Shown one piece after another: positions 1-7,170 of a DNA stretch of 16,729 nucleotides (positions are counted from its first letter, which is position 1; each line of letters starts with the position of its first letter). Source of the stretch: JBQTKD01 sp052389435 (lineage in GTDB: Bacteria; Actinomycetota; Actinomycetes; Sporichthyales; Sporichthyaceae); assembly GCA_052389435.1 (NCBI GenBank), contig JBQTIB010000036.1:1-16729 (forward strand), written 5' to 3'. Below the pieces are notes generated by a model that did not search any database, was not told where the DNA came from, and saw nothing but the letters and a program-made list of their open reading frames with translations. Made by a program: the position numbers and the translations under genes.

Positions 1-120
1 GTTTGTCTTATCAGGGGCCGCCGGGGGGGGGGTCCCCGGTATCCCGCCCCGCGTCGCCCATCCCCCACCAACTCGCACGATCAGAGGCCGGAGCCCCCTT
101 CGGCCGGAGAGCAGTTCCCT

Positions 121-1500
121 ATGACTACCCATCGGAAGCCGCTGGCGCAGCCGCGCCGGCGCCGGCTGATCGCGGTGGCCGGAGCGAGCACCCTGACCGC
201 AGCCACGCTGCTGGTCGGTGCACCGCAGGCCTCCGCCGCGACCCAGTCGATCTCGAACGCCTCGTTCAACTGGGGCGTGCACGACTACATCCAGTACAAC
301 GGCACCGGCGCCAGCTGCCACTTCCTGTCCGCCGGTTCGCTGGACTCGACCAACAGCACGACGCTGGCCGCCTCGTACAAGATCGCCGACGGCAACGTCA
401 CCATCACCCGCACCAGCGACGCGCTCGACGGCACCTACGCCGACCGGTGCAACGGCTTCACGGGCATCGGCGCCAGTCCGATCGGCACCCCGGCCAATCA
501 GCGCATCAACTGGACCGGTGGCACCGGCACCCGCGACGTCGAGACCGGCGCCAGCACCGTCTCCTTCGTCGGCACCGCCTCGATGAAGTACAGCGGCCAG
601 GCCATTCGCATCGTCGACCCGGTCCTGACCGTCGACGGCGCAGGCGCCGGCACCCTGAAGGCCACGCTCAAGGTCGGCAACACCGAGGCCGCCGCGGTCA
701 GCACCCCGAACGTCGTCATCGGCGAGTTCACCGGCGTGACGGTCAACAACCCGGCCGCCTACAGCGCCACCCCGTCGTTCTTCGGCCGCACCGTCACCGT
801 CGCCGGGGTCACCCAACCGACCGCCGCCGTGCAGGCCGCCTACGGCGAAACCGCCGGCGTCGCCAACTGGGGCGCGTGGACTCAGTCGTGGATGGACGCC
901 ATGACCGGCGGCGACGGATCCCGCTTCTACAACTCCAGCTCGACGCTCGCCTTGACCGACCGGTTCAAGAACCCCACCGCGATCGAGCTGTCCTACGGCA
1001 CCCTCGGCGGGATCTCCGAAGGTCAGAGCATCGGCGTCGCCGTGCCGTCGATCGACTGCGGCGGCGAGGTCGTCTGGGTCATCGACGGAGCCGGCGGTCT
1101 GCCGCTGGTGCAGGACGCCGCCGTCACCGATCGGCTCCGGTTCAACGGTGCGCTGAACAACATCACCGTGACCGACGGCCGCGTCGGCAACGGCCCCGGC
1201 TGTCGTCCCAGCTTCGGCCTGTCCGGCTCCACCAGCGAGTTCACCGCCACCGGTGTCCCCGCGCTGCCGGCCAGCTACCTCGGCTGGACCCCCGAGGCCA
1301 CCGGCGGCCTGACCCCGGGCGCGCTGGTCGCTCCCGGCTTCCCGACCGGCACGGGGCTCTCGGAGTCCGAGCCGCTCGCCACCTCCGCACCGGACACCGA
1401 CGCCACCGGCACCGCCGGGGGCGACCTCGCCCTGGAGATGCCCACCAGCACTCCGCCGGGCGACTACTCGGGCACGCTGACGCTCAGTCTCATCGTCTGA
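121..1500 (+). CDS. Secreted HtaA-like (haem-binding type) protein with WxL-type C-terminal domain
   Basis: The 459-residue product probably captures haem at the cell surface. Residues 1-39 form an Arg-rich signal peptide with an ASA cleavage site. Residues about 43-290 read like an HtaA domain: W51-G-V then Tyr56/Tyr59, a strand pattern VSFVGT (148-152), and a DPVLTVDG segment (167-174). A Trp-rich tail follows at 250-290. Residues about 348-459 resemble an actinobacterial WxL-type domain, with an ITVTDGR start, LGWTP at 387-391 and PPGDYSGTLTL near the end. The canonical W of WxL appears to be Phe. Odd: where HtaA domains usually carry Gly-His, this protein has Gly159-Gln160, so haem binding is not assured. 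ATG 121 was chosen because GGAGAG lies 9 nt upstream and the signal peptide starts there. The neighbours (WxL-interacting protein, HmuT, HmuU) support the role. Domain calls are from memory of the families. Confidence 0.72.
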   Translation: MTTHRKPLAQPRRRRLIAVAGASTLTAATLLVGAPQASAATQSISNASFNWGVHDYIQYNGTGASCHFLSAGSLDSTNSTTLAASYKIADGNVTITRTSDALDGTYADRCNGFTGIGASPIGTPANQRINWTGGTGTRDVETGASTVSFVGTASMKYSGQAIRIVDPVLTVDGAGAGTLKATLKVGNTEAAAVSTPNVVIGEFTGVTVNNPAAYSATPSFFGRTVTVAGVTQPTAAVQAAYGETAGVANWGAWTQSWMDAMTGGDGSRFYNSSSTLALTDRFKNPTAIELSYGTLGGISEGQSIGVAVPSIDCGGEVVWVIDGAGGLPLVQDAAVTDRLRFNGALNNITVTDGRVGNGPGCRPSFGLSGSTSEFTATGVPALPASYLGWTPEATGGLTPGALVAPGFPTGTGLSESEPLATSAPDTDATGTAGGDLALEMPTSTPPGDYSGTLTLSLIV

Positions 1501-1531
1501 GCACGGCAGTCTGACGCACCATCAGCTTCGC

Positions 1532-1564
1532 ACCGGGCCGGGGGGCCAGTCCCCCCGGCCCGGT
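1532..1564 (+). terminator. Strong GC hairpin after the HtaA-like gene
   Basis: A perfect 14-bp stem (1532-1545 pairing with 1551-1564) closes a 5-nt loop, 32 nt after the HtaA-like stop codon. It has no U-run, as is common for actinobacterial terminators. It may be a terminator, a partial attenuator that lowers expression of the downstream gene, or a 3' stabiliser of the upstream mRNA. Confidence 0.6.
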
Positions 1565-1654
1565 TCCAGTGAGAGAGCACCTGAACGCCCGCCGCACGTC
1601 TGCTGTGTACCTGCCGAATTGCGCCGCCTGCAGCGGCCGAGAGGAACCCGCTCG

Positions 1655-2797
1655 ATGTCTCGTCGCTTCGCCCCCCGCGCCGCCCCCGCCCGCAGCCGAA
1701 CCCGCCGGGCCGGCATCCGCCTCGGGGCCTCGGCGCTCGCGATGCTGCTCGGCACGGGCGTGCTGGCCGCCGCCCCCACGGCGAGCGCCGCCCCGACGGC
1801 CGGTTCCGTTCCCGCCGGCTCCGTTCCCGCCGAGGACCCGCCGCCGGCCGACGAGAACACCCTGACCTGGTCGGTGCGCCCCACCCCCGTCGAGGGCCAG
1901 CCGCTGCGCCCGAACTTCCTTGTCGACGTTCCCGCCGGCGCGGTCGTCCAGGACTCCGTGCGGGTCAAGAACTTCAGCAAGCGGGAACTCTCGGTCACGA
2001 TCTACGCCAGCGACGCCCGCACCACCGAGAGCGGCGCGCTGGACCTGCTTCCGGCCGGGGAGAAGCCGCGCGACGTCGGCGCCTGGATCGTGCTCGAGCA
2101 GTCCGAGTTGAAAATCGCGCCCGGGGAGACCACGGACGTGAAGTTCACGATGACCGTGCCGGAGAACGCCGAGTCCGGCGACCACGTCGGCGGCATCGTC
2201 ACCTCCTACGTCGCCCCCGGCACCTCGGAGGGCCAGCCGGTCAAGCTCGACCGGCGGCTCGGCACCCGCGTACAGGTGCGCATCGAGGGCCCGCTGAACC
2301 CGGGCATCGTCGTCACCGGCATGGACACCCGCTACGAGAACACCCTCAACCCCCTGGGCAAGGGCAAGACCGTCGTGTCCTACACGGTGAAGAACACCGG
2401 CAACGTCCGCATGGCCGCCCGCCAGCGCGTGAAGGTCTCCGGCCTGCTGGGCATCGGCGGCAAGACCGTGAACCTCAAGGACATGCCCGAACTGCTGCCG
2501 GGCAACTCCCTGACCCTCAACACCGTGGTCCCCGGCGTGCTGCCCGCGGTCCGCTCCTCGGTCAAGGTGCAACTCTCCCCGGTCCCCTCGCGCGACGGCG
2601 ACAACTTCGACCGAGTCCGCCTCGCCAACGCCAGCAGCGCGAACTGGACCCCGCCGTGGGGCTACCTGATCGTGCTGATCCTGGCCGCCGCGATCCCCTC
2701 GGCCGTCGTGTTCTCCCGGCACATGCAGAAGCAGCGCGAGGAGCAGCGCGTCGAAGAGGCGATCGCCGCACGCCTGACGGACGCTCCGACCCCGTAG
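1655..2797 (+). CDS. DUF916/WxL-interacting-type surface protein (WxLIP-like)
   Basis: The 380-residue product probably anchors WxL-domain proteins to the cell surface. Residues 1-45 are an Arg-rich signal peptide ending in ASA. The ectodomain begins with LTWSVRPTP and continues with DSVRVKNFSKRELSV, APGETTDVKFTMTVPE and HVGGIV. This is the order seen in the first, peptidoglycan-binding-type half of DUF916/WxLIP proteins. A second Ig-like half follows (TVVSYTVKNTGNVRM). Residues about 335-353 (WGYLIVLILAAAIPSAVVF) are a transmembrane helix, followed by a charged 27-residue cytosolic tail. ATG 1655 has AGAGGAA 8 nt upstream; a longer start at 1619 would put extra residues before the signal peptide. 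It sits between two genes whose products end in WxL-type domains, which matches the known pairing of WxLIP with WxL proteins in Firmicutes. The function in this organism is inferred. Confidence 0.75.
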   Translation: MSRRFAPRAAPARSRTRRAGIRLGASALAMLLGTGVLAAAPTASAAPTAGSVPAGSVPAEDPPPADENTLTWSVRPTPVEGQPLRPNFLVDVPAGAVVQDSVRVKNFSKRELSVTIYASDARTTESGALDLLPAGEKPRDVGAWIVLEQSELKIAPGETTDVKFTMTVPENAESGDHVGGIVTSYVAPGTSEGQPVKLDRRLGTRVQVRIEGPLNPGIVVTGMDTRYENTLNPLGKGKTVVSYTVKNTGNVRMAARQRVKVSGLLGIGGKTVNLKDMPELLPGNSLTLNTVVPGVLPAVRSSVKVQLSPVPSRDGDNFDRVRLANASSANWTPPWGYLIVLILAAAIPSAVVFSRHMQKQREEQRVEEAIAARLTDAPTP

Positions 2798-2803
2798 TCG
2801 GAG
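2784..2803 (+). other. Small hairpin over the stop codon of the WxLIP-like gene
   Basis: A perfect 7-bp stem (2784-2790 with 2797-2803) and a 6-nt loop overlap the TAG stop at 2795-2797. The next gene's ribosome-binding site lies 21 nt further on. There is no T-run, so it more likely modulates readthrough or mRNA stability than ends transcription. Confidence 0.35.
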
Positions 2804-2835
2804 AAGCCGAACCGCTCGGCCGGGAAGGAGGCACG

Positions 2836-4005
2836 ATGGCGAAAGCCCGCAGAACTATCTCCACGGTTCTCGCCGTCGTCGCCGCCTCCGTCGTCGCGTC
2901 CCCGGACGGTCACGCAACCCTCGCGGACGGGGGCACCCCCACCTCCAACTCCTCGCCGGGCCTGGCCTGGTTCCTGAATCCGTCCGGCGCGCTAAGCCCG
3001 GGCCTCGCGCGGCCGATGGCCCTGTCCGTGCCGCACTTCGGTTCCCACTTCTCTCCCGCCGTTCCCGGCCGGACGACTCGGCTGCGGCTGGACCTTCCGC
3101 CGGGGTGGACCCAGCAGAGTTGCGGCAGCGCGGCCTTCCACACCCCGTCCACGGCCTCCGCCCAGTTCGCCGCCTGGACGTGCAGTGCGACCGTCGTCGA
3201 CGGCGGCACCGAGATCGTCTGGACCGGCGCCGTACCGACCCCGGCGCCTCCAGCGGACACCCGCCTGGTCGTCTCGCTCGTTGCGACACCGCCGGTCTCG
3301 GAGGAGCCGGTGTCCTTCGGCGCCGCGGGTTCGCCCGCCCCGGGCTTCTGGGTCGAGGCCGTCTACACCGAGGGCCTGCAGACCATCGCGCAGGCCTGGC
3401 GTGCGCCGAACGCCGCGGGCGTGCGCAAGGGAATCGAAGCGCCGGGCCTGGTCCTGGCCGTCAACGGCTCAACCGCTCCCCCGCCGCCACCCTGTTCCGC
3501 CCCGCCGGGCGCGGGCCCGCCGGGAACGCAGTGCCTCGGCGTCGTGGTGCCGAACTTCGAGCTCGGCGAGTTCGTGTGGACCATCTCCGGCGACCGATTC
3601 GTCAATCTGACGAATCGTCAAGATCGAGGCGCCTACACCGAGTTCTTCGGCGACATCGACCCCGTCCTTGTCCACGACACCCGCCTCGGCGGACCGAAGT
3701 GGTCCATCTCCGGCTACGTCGACGAGTTCTCCGGCGGCCTGTCCGGCCGCCTGCTCGGCTGGGACCCGATCGTCCTGAGCGGTCTGGGCTCCGCCGCGGC
3801 GGTAGCCGGTCCGGTAGTGCAGGCCGCGCTCCCGCAGGGCTCGGACGTCGACCTCGGGCTGCTCCAGTCCCGCCTGCTCGCCTCCGCTCCCGTCGGACAC
3901 CCGCCGATGGACGTACGCATCGGCGCGGCGCTGACCGCCCGCGTCGCCGCCGACACCCCGCCCGGCACCTACTCCGCGGTCCTCACCCTCACCGCGCTCA
4001 GCTAG
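2836..4005 (+). CDS. Secreted protein with WxL-type C-terminal domain
   Basis: The 389-residue product is secreted; residues 1 to about 27 are a signal peptide. The N-terminal half (about 45-165) has P-G-R-T-T-R-L-R-L-D-L-P-P-G-W followed by a strand ending in EIVWTGAVP. This loosely recalls YcnI/DUF1775 domains, but that call is weak. Cys96/Cys116 and Cys220/Cys233 could form disulfides, the second pair flanking a Pro-rich linker (215-230). Residues about 277-389 form a WxL-type domain: HDTRLGGPKWSISG with Trp289, LGWDP at 307-311 and PPGTYSAVLTL near the end. The same landmarks occur in the HtaA-like protein of this locus. The start is set by AAGGAGG at 2825-2831, 4 nt before ATG. It follows the WxLIP-like gene by 38 nt, so the two are probably cotranscribed. 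No enzyme motif was recognised. Confidence 0.68.
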   Translation: MAKARRTISTVLAVVAASVVASPDGHATLADGGTPTSNSSPGLAWFLNPSGALSPGLARPMALSVPHFGSHFSPAVPGRTTRLRLDLPPGWTQQSCGSAAFHTPSTASAQFAAWTCSATVVDGGTEIVWTGAVPTPAPPADTRLVVSLVATPPVSEEPVSFGAAGSPAPGFWVEAVYTEGLQTIAQAWRAPNAAGVRKGIEAPGLVLAVNGSTAPPPPPCSAPPGAGPPGTQCLGVVVPNFELGEFVWTISGDRFVNLTNRQDRGAYTEFFGDIDPVLVHDTRLGGPKWSISGYVDEFSGGLSGRLLGWDPIVLSGLGSAAAVAGPVVQAALPQGSDVDLGLLQSRLLASAPVGHPPMDVRIGAALTARVAADTPPGTYSAVLTLTALS

Positions 4006-4063
4006 TCCCGCGCCGGGTCTCCGCGCGTCGCCAGGGCGCCGCACGACCCGGCCGCCACGACTC

Positions 4064-4510
4064 GTCCCTCCGGCGGAACTGGCGGTCCTGTCCGCGCTCA
4101 CCCACGTTGCGGACGACGGCCCCCTCGAGGTCCTCGACGCCCTCGTCGCCGCTCTCGACCGCACGCCGACGGATCGCGCGGTCGATTACGCTCGACTCGT
4201 ACTCGCCGCGCTGCCCGACCTCCCCCGCCGCTACCTGGAGGGCCTGATGGCCACCGAGACCTTCGAATACCAAAGCGAGTTCACCCGCGCACTCGAGGCC
4301 CGCGGCGAAGCCCGCGGCGAAGCCCGCGGCCGGGCCGAGGGAGAGGCTCACGGCCGGGCCGCGATGGTCCTGCGGATCCTCGCCGCGCGCGGCCTCGAGG
4401 TCGACGGGCCCACCCGCGAACGAATCGAGACCTGCACCGACCTGGCCCAACTCGACGCCTGGGGCGAGCGGGCGATCACGGCGGAGACCGTCGAGGGCCT
4501 ATTCGGCTGA
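4064..4510 (+). pseudogene. C-terminal remnant of an Rpn/PDDEXK-like actinobacterial protein family
   Basis: The reading frame carries VPPAELAVLSALTHVADDG, then LAALPDLPRRYLEGLM, YQSEFTRALEARGEARGEARGRAEGEA and a closing CTDLAQLDAWGERAITAETVEGLFG. This is the typical C-terminal third of a large actinobacterial family of about 280-300 residues, whose N-terminal part resembles Rpn/PD-(D/E)XK nucleases. The N-terminal nuclease half is absent: the stop codon of the preceding gene is only about 58 nt away and no start codon precedes the conserved block. An internal ATG at 4247 could give an 87-residue protein, but it has no obvious ribosome-binding site and would lack the conserved helical part. 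I therefore call it a decayed fragment. A 12-bp tandem repeat lies in its Ala-Arg-Gly-Glu linker. Confidence 0.6.
4298..4330 (+). repeat. 12-bp tandem repeat in the Rpn-like remnant
   Basis: The unit GCCCGCGGCGAA occurs at 4298-4309 and 4310-4321, followed by a partial third copy. It encodes Ala-Arg-Gly-Glu repeats in a charged linker that is normally repetitive in this family. Confidence 0.6.
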
Positions 4511-4591
4511 CGCTCTCGGCCCGCCCGCGACCGCCGACCCGACGCCGCGATACCCCCGCACCCGCGCCGACCCACCGACTTTCACGACCGT

Positions 4592-4620
4592 TTGTCATTC
4601 CGGCGTACCTGGGCAATCAT
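4592..4620 (+). promoter_or_regulatory. Candidate promoter of the hmuTU-like genes
   Basis: TTGTCA at 4592-4597 (5 of 6 to the -35 consensus) is separated by 17 nt from AATCAT at 4615-4620 (4 of 6 to the -10 consensus). It lies in the 198-nt gap before the HmuT-like gene. A start of transcription near 4627 would place the DtxR-like sequence at 4632-4650 directly downstream. Confidence 0.35.
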
Positions 4621-4631
4621 TGGCGCGCGAG

Positions 4632-4650
4632 TAAGGGTTGCCTCAGGCGA
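4632..4650 (+). promoter_or_regulatory. Possible DtxR/IdeR-type iron box
   Basis: TAAGGGTTGCCTCAG and the next four bases match the 19-bp DtxR/IdeR consensus at 11 of 19 positions, mainly in the left half. The site is weak but well placed: just after the candidate promoter and upstream of a haem transporter, where iron repression would be expected. Confidence 0.25.
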
Positions 4651-4708
4651 GGCGATCACAGCGCCCTGTCGACCGCACGGGGTCGGCTGCCGGAAGGGGT
4701 TGTTGTTG

Positions 4709-5794
4709 ATGGCGGGTCCGATGCGGGTGGCGCGTTTCGCCCTGGCCTTCGCGCTGGCGGGCACTCTCGCCGCGTGCGGCGGCGTGCAGGGCACGGCCGC
4801 CGACACCTCCCCGGTCGCCGTCGAGGGCGCCGTCGACACCTCCGCGGGCAAGCGAGCGTGCAAGGGCGCGGCCACCGCGACGGCGAACACGGCCGTCACG
4901 CCCATCGCCACCGGGACCCAGCCGGTGTTCCCGACGACGATCACCGACGACCGCGGCAAGCAGGTCACGATCCAGAAGGCCGATCGGATCCTGGCGCTCG
5001 ACCTGTCCGGGACCCTGGCCACCACGGTGTACGCGCTGGGCCTGGGCGATCGCATCGTGGGCCGGGACATCTCCACCGGCGTCCCGGAACTCCAGGACCG
5101 CCCGCTGGTGACCGTCAACGGCCACAACCTCAACGCCGAGGCGATCCTGGACCTGCAGCCGGACCTGCTGATCTCCAACTACAGCGTCGGTCCCCTCGAG
5201 GTGCAGCTCCAGCTCGAGAACTCCGGCGTCCCCGTCGTCATCCTCGGCAACAACTCCTCGCTGGGGGCCATCGGCTCGGAGGTCAAGCGAGTCGCGTCGG
5301 TCTTCGGCCTCGCCGAACTCGGCGACCAGCTCGCCGCCAAGGTCGACGCCGACCTCGCCACCGCGCGCGCCCGCGTCGCCGAACTCGCTCCGGCCGACCC
5401 GGCCCAGCGCATCCGGATGGCCTTCCTCTACATGCGCGGCACCGCCGGGGTGTACTCCTGGTTCGGCAAGGGCAGCGGCGCCGACGAACTCATCGCCGAA
5501 CTCAAGGGCGTCGACGTCGCCTCCGAGGCCGGCGTCCCCGGCAACCGGCCGCTGAACGCCGAGGGCCTGGTCTCCGCACGGCCGGAGATGTTCCTGATGA
5601 TGACCCACGGCCTGGAGTCCGTCGGCGGCATCGACGGGCTGAAGAAGATCGCCGGCATCGGCGACACCGACGCCGGCAAGGCCTCGTGCGTCGTCGACAT
5701 GATCGACTACCAGATCCTGAGCTTCGGGCCGATCTACCCGGCCGTGCTCACCGCGCTCGCCGAGGCCATCTACACCCAGGCGGCTCCCGCGTGA
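4709..5794 (+). CDS. hmuT: HmuT-like haem-binding lipoprotein (ABC transporter substrate-binding protein)
   Basis: The 361-residue product should bind haem outside the membrane and deliver it to the permease encoded next. A lipoprotein signal peptide ends in LAAC with Cys23 as the lipidated residue. The mature protein has the two-lobed periplasmic-binding pattern of this class: TDDRGKQVTIQKADRILALD (79-98), AILDLQPDLLI and a long connecting helix near 190-225. His139 (NGHNL) and Tyr241 with Arg243 (FLYMRG) lie almost exactly where Corynebacterium HmuT has its haem ligands His141 and Tyr240 and the supporting Arg242. GSGADELI follows, as in that family. ATG 4709 was chosen because GGAAGGGG lies 9 nt upstream and the lipobox is then at a normal distance. 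Its stop codon overlaps the next start by 4 nt (GTGA), which indicates translational coupling. Confidence 0.85.
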   Translation: MAGPMRVARFALAFALAGTLAACGGVQGTAADTSPVAVEGAVDTSAGKRACKGAATATANTAVTPIATGTQPVFPTTITDDRGKQVTIQKADRILALDLSGTLATTVYALGLGDRIVGRDISTGVPELQDRPLVTVNGHNLNAEAILDLQPDLLISNYSVGPLEVQLQLENSGVPVVILGNNSSLGAIGSEVKRVASVFGLAELGDQLAAKVDADLATARARVAELAPADPAQRIRMAFLYMRGTAGVYSWFGKGSGADELIAELKGVDVASEAGVPGNRPLNAEGLVSARPEMFLMMTHGLESVGGIDGLKKIAGIGDTDAGKASCVVDMIDYQILSFGPIYPAVLTALAEAIYTQAAPA

Positions 5795-6993
5795 CCCCAG
5801 AGCGTTCGGCACCCCTGGCACCAGCGGCGGCGGCGCCGTCGCTGTCCATGCCGACGCTCGAGCCGCACTCCCCCGCCTGGACCTCCGGCACCAAGCCGCG
5901 GTCCATCGCCCGCGGCGCCCGCGGCGGCAGCGCCCCGGCGGCCGCGCTGCCCCCGGTCCGCGCCTGGCGCGCCTCGCTGCTCGTGTTCGCCCTCGTCGGC
6001 GGTCTGGTCGTCGCGGCGCTCGCCTCGGCCGGCACCGGCCAACTCCACGTGCCGCTCCCCGAGGTTCTCGGCTCCTTCTTCCACCACTTCGGGCTCGACC
6101 TCGGGCCCATGCCCACCCACCCCAACGGCGACGCCGCACTGTGGAACATCCGCTTCCCGCGCGTGACGCTGTGCCTGCTGGTGGGGGCCGCGCTCGGCGC
6201 CTCCGGCGCCGTGATGCAGGGCGTGTTCCGCAACCCTCTCGCCGATCCGGGCGTCATCGGCGTCAGCTCCGGCGCGGCCGTCGGCGCGTGCACCGTCATC
6301 GTCTTCGGCTGGACCTTCTTCGGCATCTTCACCATCGCCGCCGCTGCGTTCGTCTCCGCGCTGTTCACCACGCTGCTGATCTACGTGCTGTCCCAGCGCG
6401 ACGGAAAGACCGAGGTCGTCACCCTCGTCCTGATGGGCATCGCCGTACAGGCCGTGTGCGGGGGCCTGATCGGGTACCTGGTCTTCCTCGGCGACACCGC
6501 CTCCCGCGAGCAGATCGTGTTCTGGCAGCTCGGCAGCTTCAACGGAAGCCGGTGGGACCAGGTCGCGATCGTCGCGCCGTTCATCGGCTTCGGCCTCGTC
6601 GGCATGCTGCTCATCGCCCGCAAGCTTGACCTGCTCGCCCTCGGCGAGCACGCCGCCCGCCACCTCGGCGTGAACGTCGAACGGGTGCGCCTGGTCGCCA
6701 TCGTCGCGGTCACCCTCAGCGTCGCGGCGGCCGTCGCGTTCTCCGGCATCATCGGCTTCGTCGGCCTGGTCGTGCCGCACCTGGTCCGCATGCTGCTCGG
6801 TCCCTCGCACCGCACCCTGGTCCCGGCCAGCGCCATCGGCGGCGCGCTGGTGCTGACCGTCGCCGACCTCGTCGCGCGGACCGCGGTGGACTACGCCGAA
6901 CTGCCCATCGGGATGCTGACCGCCCTGATCGGCGGGCCGTTCTTCTTCTGGCTGCTCATGCGCGCCCGCCGCACGGCCGGCGGCTGGGCCTAA
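5791..6993 (+). CDS. hmuU: HmuU-like haem/iron ABC transporter permease (FecCD family)
   Basis: The 400-residue product is the membrane channel of a BtuC/FecCD-type importer. After an unusual N-terminal extension of about 65 Ala/Pro-rich residues come the family landmarks: RFPRVTLCLLVGAALGASGAVMQG, FRNPLADPGVIGVSSGAAVGA, the WQLGSF block, a GIIGFVGLVVPHLVRMLLG loop that contacts the ATPase, and PIGMLTALIGGPFFFWLL at the C-terminus. Eight to ten hydrophobic helices are visible. GTG 5791 overlaps the HmuT stop codon by 4 nt. The partner ATPase (HmuV) would be expected next, but the following gene is an unrelated AAA_14 ATPase. The energising subunit must be elsewhere or lost. Confidence 0.87.
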   Translation: MTPERSAPLAPAAAAPSLSMPTLEPHSPAWTSGTKPRSIARGARGGSAPAAALPPVRAWRASLLVFALVGGLVVAALASAGTGQLHVPLPEVLGSFFHHFGLDLGPMPTHPNGDAALWNIRFPRVTLCLLVGAALGASGAVMQGVFRNPLADPGVIGVSSGAAVGACTVIVFGWTFFGIFTIAAAAFVSALFTTLLIYVLSQRDGKTEVVTLVLMGIAVQAVCGGLIGYLVFLGDTASREQIVFWQLGSFNGSRWDQVAIVAPFIGFGLVGMLLIARKLDLLALGEHAARHLGVNVERVRLVAIVAVTLSVAAAVAFSGIIGFVGLVVPHLVRMLLGPSHRTLVPASAIGGALVLTVADLVARTAVDYAELPIGMLTALIGGPFFFWLLMRARRTAGGWA

Positions 6994-7051
6994 AGCGGCC
7001 GCGGCGTTCGCTCGGGCCGGACGATGCGCGGAGACTGACGTCGACTCGGTC

Positions 7052-7066
7052 TACGGTGACGACATG
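7052..7066 (+). promoter_or_regulatory. Leaderless-type -10 and start codon of a vestigial gene
   Basis: TACGGT at 7052-7057 is followed 6 nt later by ATG at 7064, which opens only ATG-ACC-GGC before a stop. The arrangement copies that of the ATPase gene further on (TATGGT, 6 nt, ATG 7171). It may be the cut-off 5' end of a leaderless gene. No matching -35 box was found. Confidence 0.25.
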
Positions 7067-7091
7067 ACCGGCTGAGACAAGCCCCTCTGCT

Positions 7092-7148
7092 CGGCAGAAT
7101 CGAAGTCTACGTCCGGCAGAATCAAAATGAGTGGCCGGCAGAATCGAA
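7092..7148 (+). repeat. Three direct repeats at exact 22-bp spacing
   Basis: CGGCAGAATCGAA (second copy CGGCAGAATCAAA) starts at 7092, 7114 and 7136. The copies differ at one base, while the 9-nt spacers between them differ. A 22-bp period is about two helical turns, so bound proteins would sit on one face of the DNA. No inverted copy was found elsewhere in the window. Two readings are possible: an operator array for the ATPase gene, or one end of an IS21-like element, which carry multiple terminal repeats. Confidence 0.85.
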
Positions 7149-7158
7149 ATTGCAGGGC

Positions 7159-7164
7159 TATGGT
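7159..7164 (+). promoter_or_regulatory. Candidate -10 box of the AAA_14 ATPase gene (leaderless)
   Basis: TATGGT ends 6 nt before ATG 7171, the spacing expected if transcription starts at or next to the start codon. No ribosome-binding site precedes ATG 7171, in line with a leaderless mRNA. The -35 position would fall on the third 22-bp-spaced repeat, so a protein bound there could regulate the gene. Confidence 0.35.
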
Positions 7165-7170
7165 TTCGAC

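Noticed and set aside
21..39. Hairpin with a ten-G run at the window start as terminator of an upstream gene
   Set aside because: The upstream gene is outside the window and the loop is a homopolymer run that could contain a sequencing length error; not enough to call.
4643..6139. 498-codon minus-strand open frame opposite hmuT
   Set aside because: Shadow frame; the plus strand has the lipobox, haem ligands and permease motifs.
7092..7148. Short CRISPR array
   Set aside because: The repeats are 13 bp with 9-nt spacers, too short for CRISPR, and there are no cas genes.
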